From an uncultured Oscillospiraceae bacterium (GTDB lineage Bacteria; Bacillota; Clostridia; Oscillospirales; Oscillospiraceae), in assembly GCA_910587205.1 (NCBI GenBank), contig CAJULZ010000132.1:1-6833 (forward strand): a stretch of 6,833 nucleotides of DNA, read 5' to 3'. Positions within the stretch are counted from its first letter, which is position 1, and every line of letters starts with the position of its first letter. Of the stretch, positions 6,695 through 6,833 are shown in pieces. The translations under genes and the position numbers were made by a program. The notes under the pieces are model-generated. The model was not told the DNA's origin. It was given only the letters and a program-made list of their open reading frames with translations, and ran no database searches.

Positions 6695-6809
6695 ATGGAA
6701 ATACCGGTGGAAAAATACTCCGCCGGCGGCGAATACAAATACGGGGCACGCCGCCGGCGGGATGGACTATTGGTGGCATTATGCGGGGAAAAAGCACGCT
6801 GGCTCCGAC
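6695..6809 (+). CDS. Possible start of a downstream gene, truncated at the contig end
   Basis: A frame opens with ATG at 6695, 15 bases after the MBL/beta-CASP stop, and stays open to the end. GGAAG lies 6 bases upstream as a possible Shine-Dalgarno. Only about 38 codons are genomic, because the sequence from 6810 on matches an adapter. The peptide begins MEIPVEKYSAGGEYKYG and resembles no family I recognise. Third-position GC is clearly lower than in the neighbouring genes, and the frame runs through a perfect inverted repeat. It may therefore be a chance open frame across an intergenic hairpin. Confidence 0.25.
6720..6760 (+). repeat. Perfect 12-bp GC-rich inverted repeat after the MBL/beta-CASP gene
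   Basis: CCGCCGGCGGCG at 6720-6731 pairs with CGCCGCCGGCGG at 6749-6760 around a 17-base loop. A U-G pair could extend the stem by one. Each arm also contains the self-complementary decamer CCGCCGGCGG, and the two copies are 31 bp apart. The hairpin starts 41 bases after the stop codon, a usual place for a 3'-end structure. No T run follows, so it is not a typical intrinsic terminator; mRNA 3'-end protection is another possibility. Confidence 0.6.
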
Positions 6810-6833
6810 AGATCGGAAGAGCGTCGTGTAGGG
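6810..6833 (+). other. Untrimmed Illumina TruSeq adapter at the contig end
   Basis: The last 24 bases, beginning AGATCGGAAGAGCGTCGTG and ending TAGGG, match the start of the TruSeq universal adapter as read through from a short insert. A match of this length at the very end of the sequence is not expected by chance. These bases should not be treated as genomic. Confidence 0.95.

Noticed and set aside
6720..6765. Classical Rho-independent terminator after the MBL gene
   Set aside because: The stem is strong, but the bases after it (GATGGACTATTGG) contain no T run, so it is recorded only as an inverted repeat.
1..6833. CRISPR array, tRNA/rRNA genes, insertion sequences or phage genes
   Set aside because: No regularly spaced repeats, tRNA-like cloverleaf, rRNA signature, transposase motif or terminal inverted repeats were found; nearly all bases are accounted for by the four genes.

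Overview
The window looks like chromosomal DNA from a high-GC member of the Clostridia, such as an Oscillospiraceae-like gut Firmicute. This is an inference from three things: GC-rich third codon positions, purine-rich Shine-Dalgarno sites, and protein families typical of that group. No rRNA, tRNA, phage, IS or CRISPR sequence is visible, so genus and species cannot be assigned.

Bases 1-4833 hold a three-gene minus-strand operon, read right to left. The first gene encodes a 701-residue response regulator with the order REC, HD-GYP, PAS-like, GGDEF. After 6 bases comes a 122-residue stand-alone HPt phosphotransfer protein. An ATGA start/stop overlap then leads into a membrane-bound hybrid sensor histidine kinase: periplasmic-type Cache-like sensor, HisKA, HATPase, REC1, REC2. 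The kinase runs off the left edge inside REC2 after 785 codons. Together the genes encode all parts of a multistep phosphorelay. An extracellular signal would drive the kinase, which would pass phosphate through its receivers and the HPt protein to a regulator with both c-di-GMP synthesis and degradation domains. The catalytic signatures of both output domains look intact, as does the GGDEF product-inhibition site.

Bases 4834-5080 are a divergent intergenic region. The plus strand has a good sigma-A promoter (TTTACA, 17 bp, TACAAT). The minus strand has an extended -10 promoter (TGCTATAAT). The region also holds short repeats and a GC-rich leader hairpin. Both divergent genes appear to start at TTG.

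Bases 5081-6679 encode a 532-residue metallo-beta-lactamase/beta-CASP hydrolase of the CPSF-73-like RNA-processing family on the plus strand, with all metal-binding motifs present. Nothing ties it functionally to the signalling operon; the two share only the promoter region.

Bases 6680-6833 hold a perfect 12-bp GC-rich inverted repeat and a weak candidate start of another gene. The last 24 bases (6810-6833) match an Illumina TruSeq adapter, so the right end is a contig end with untrimmed adapter and not genomic sequence.
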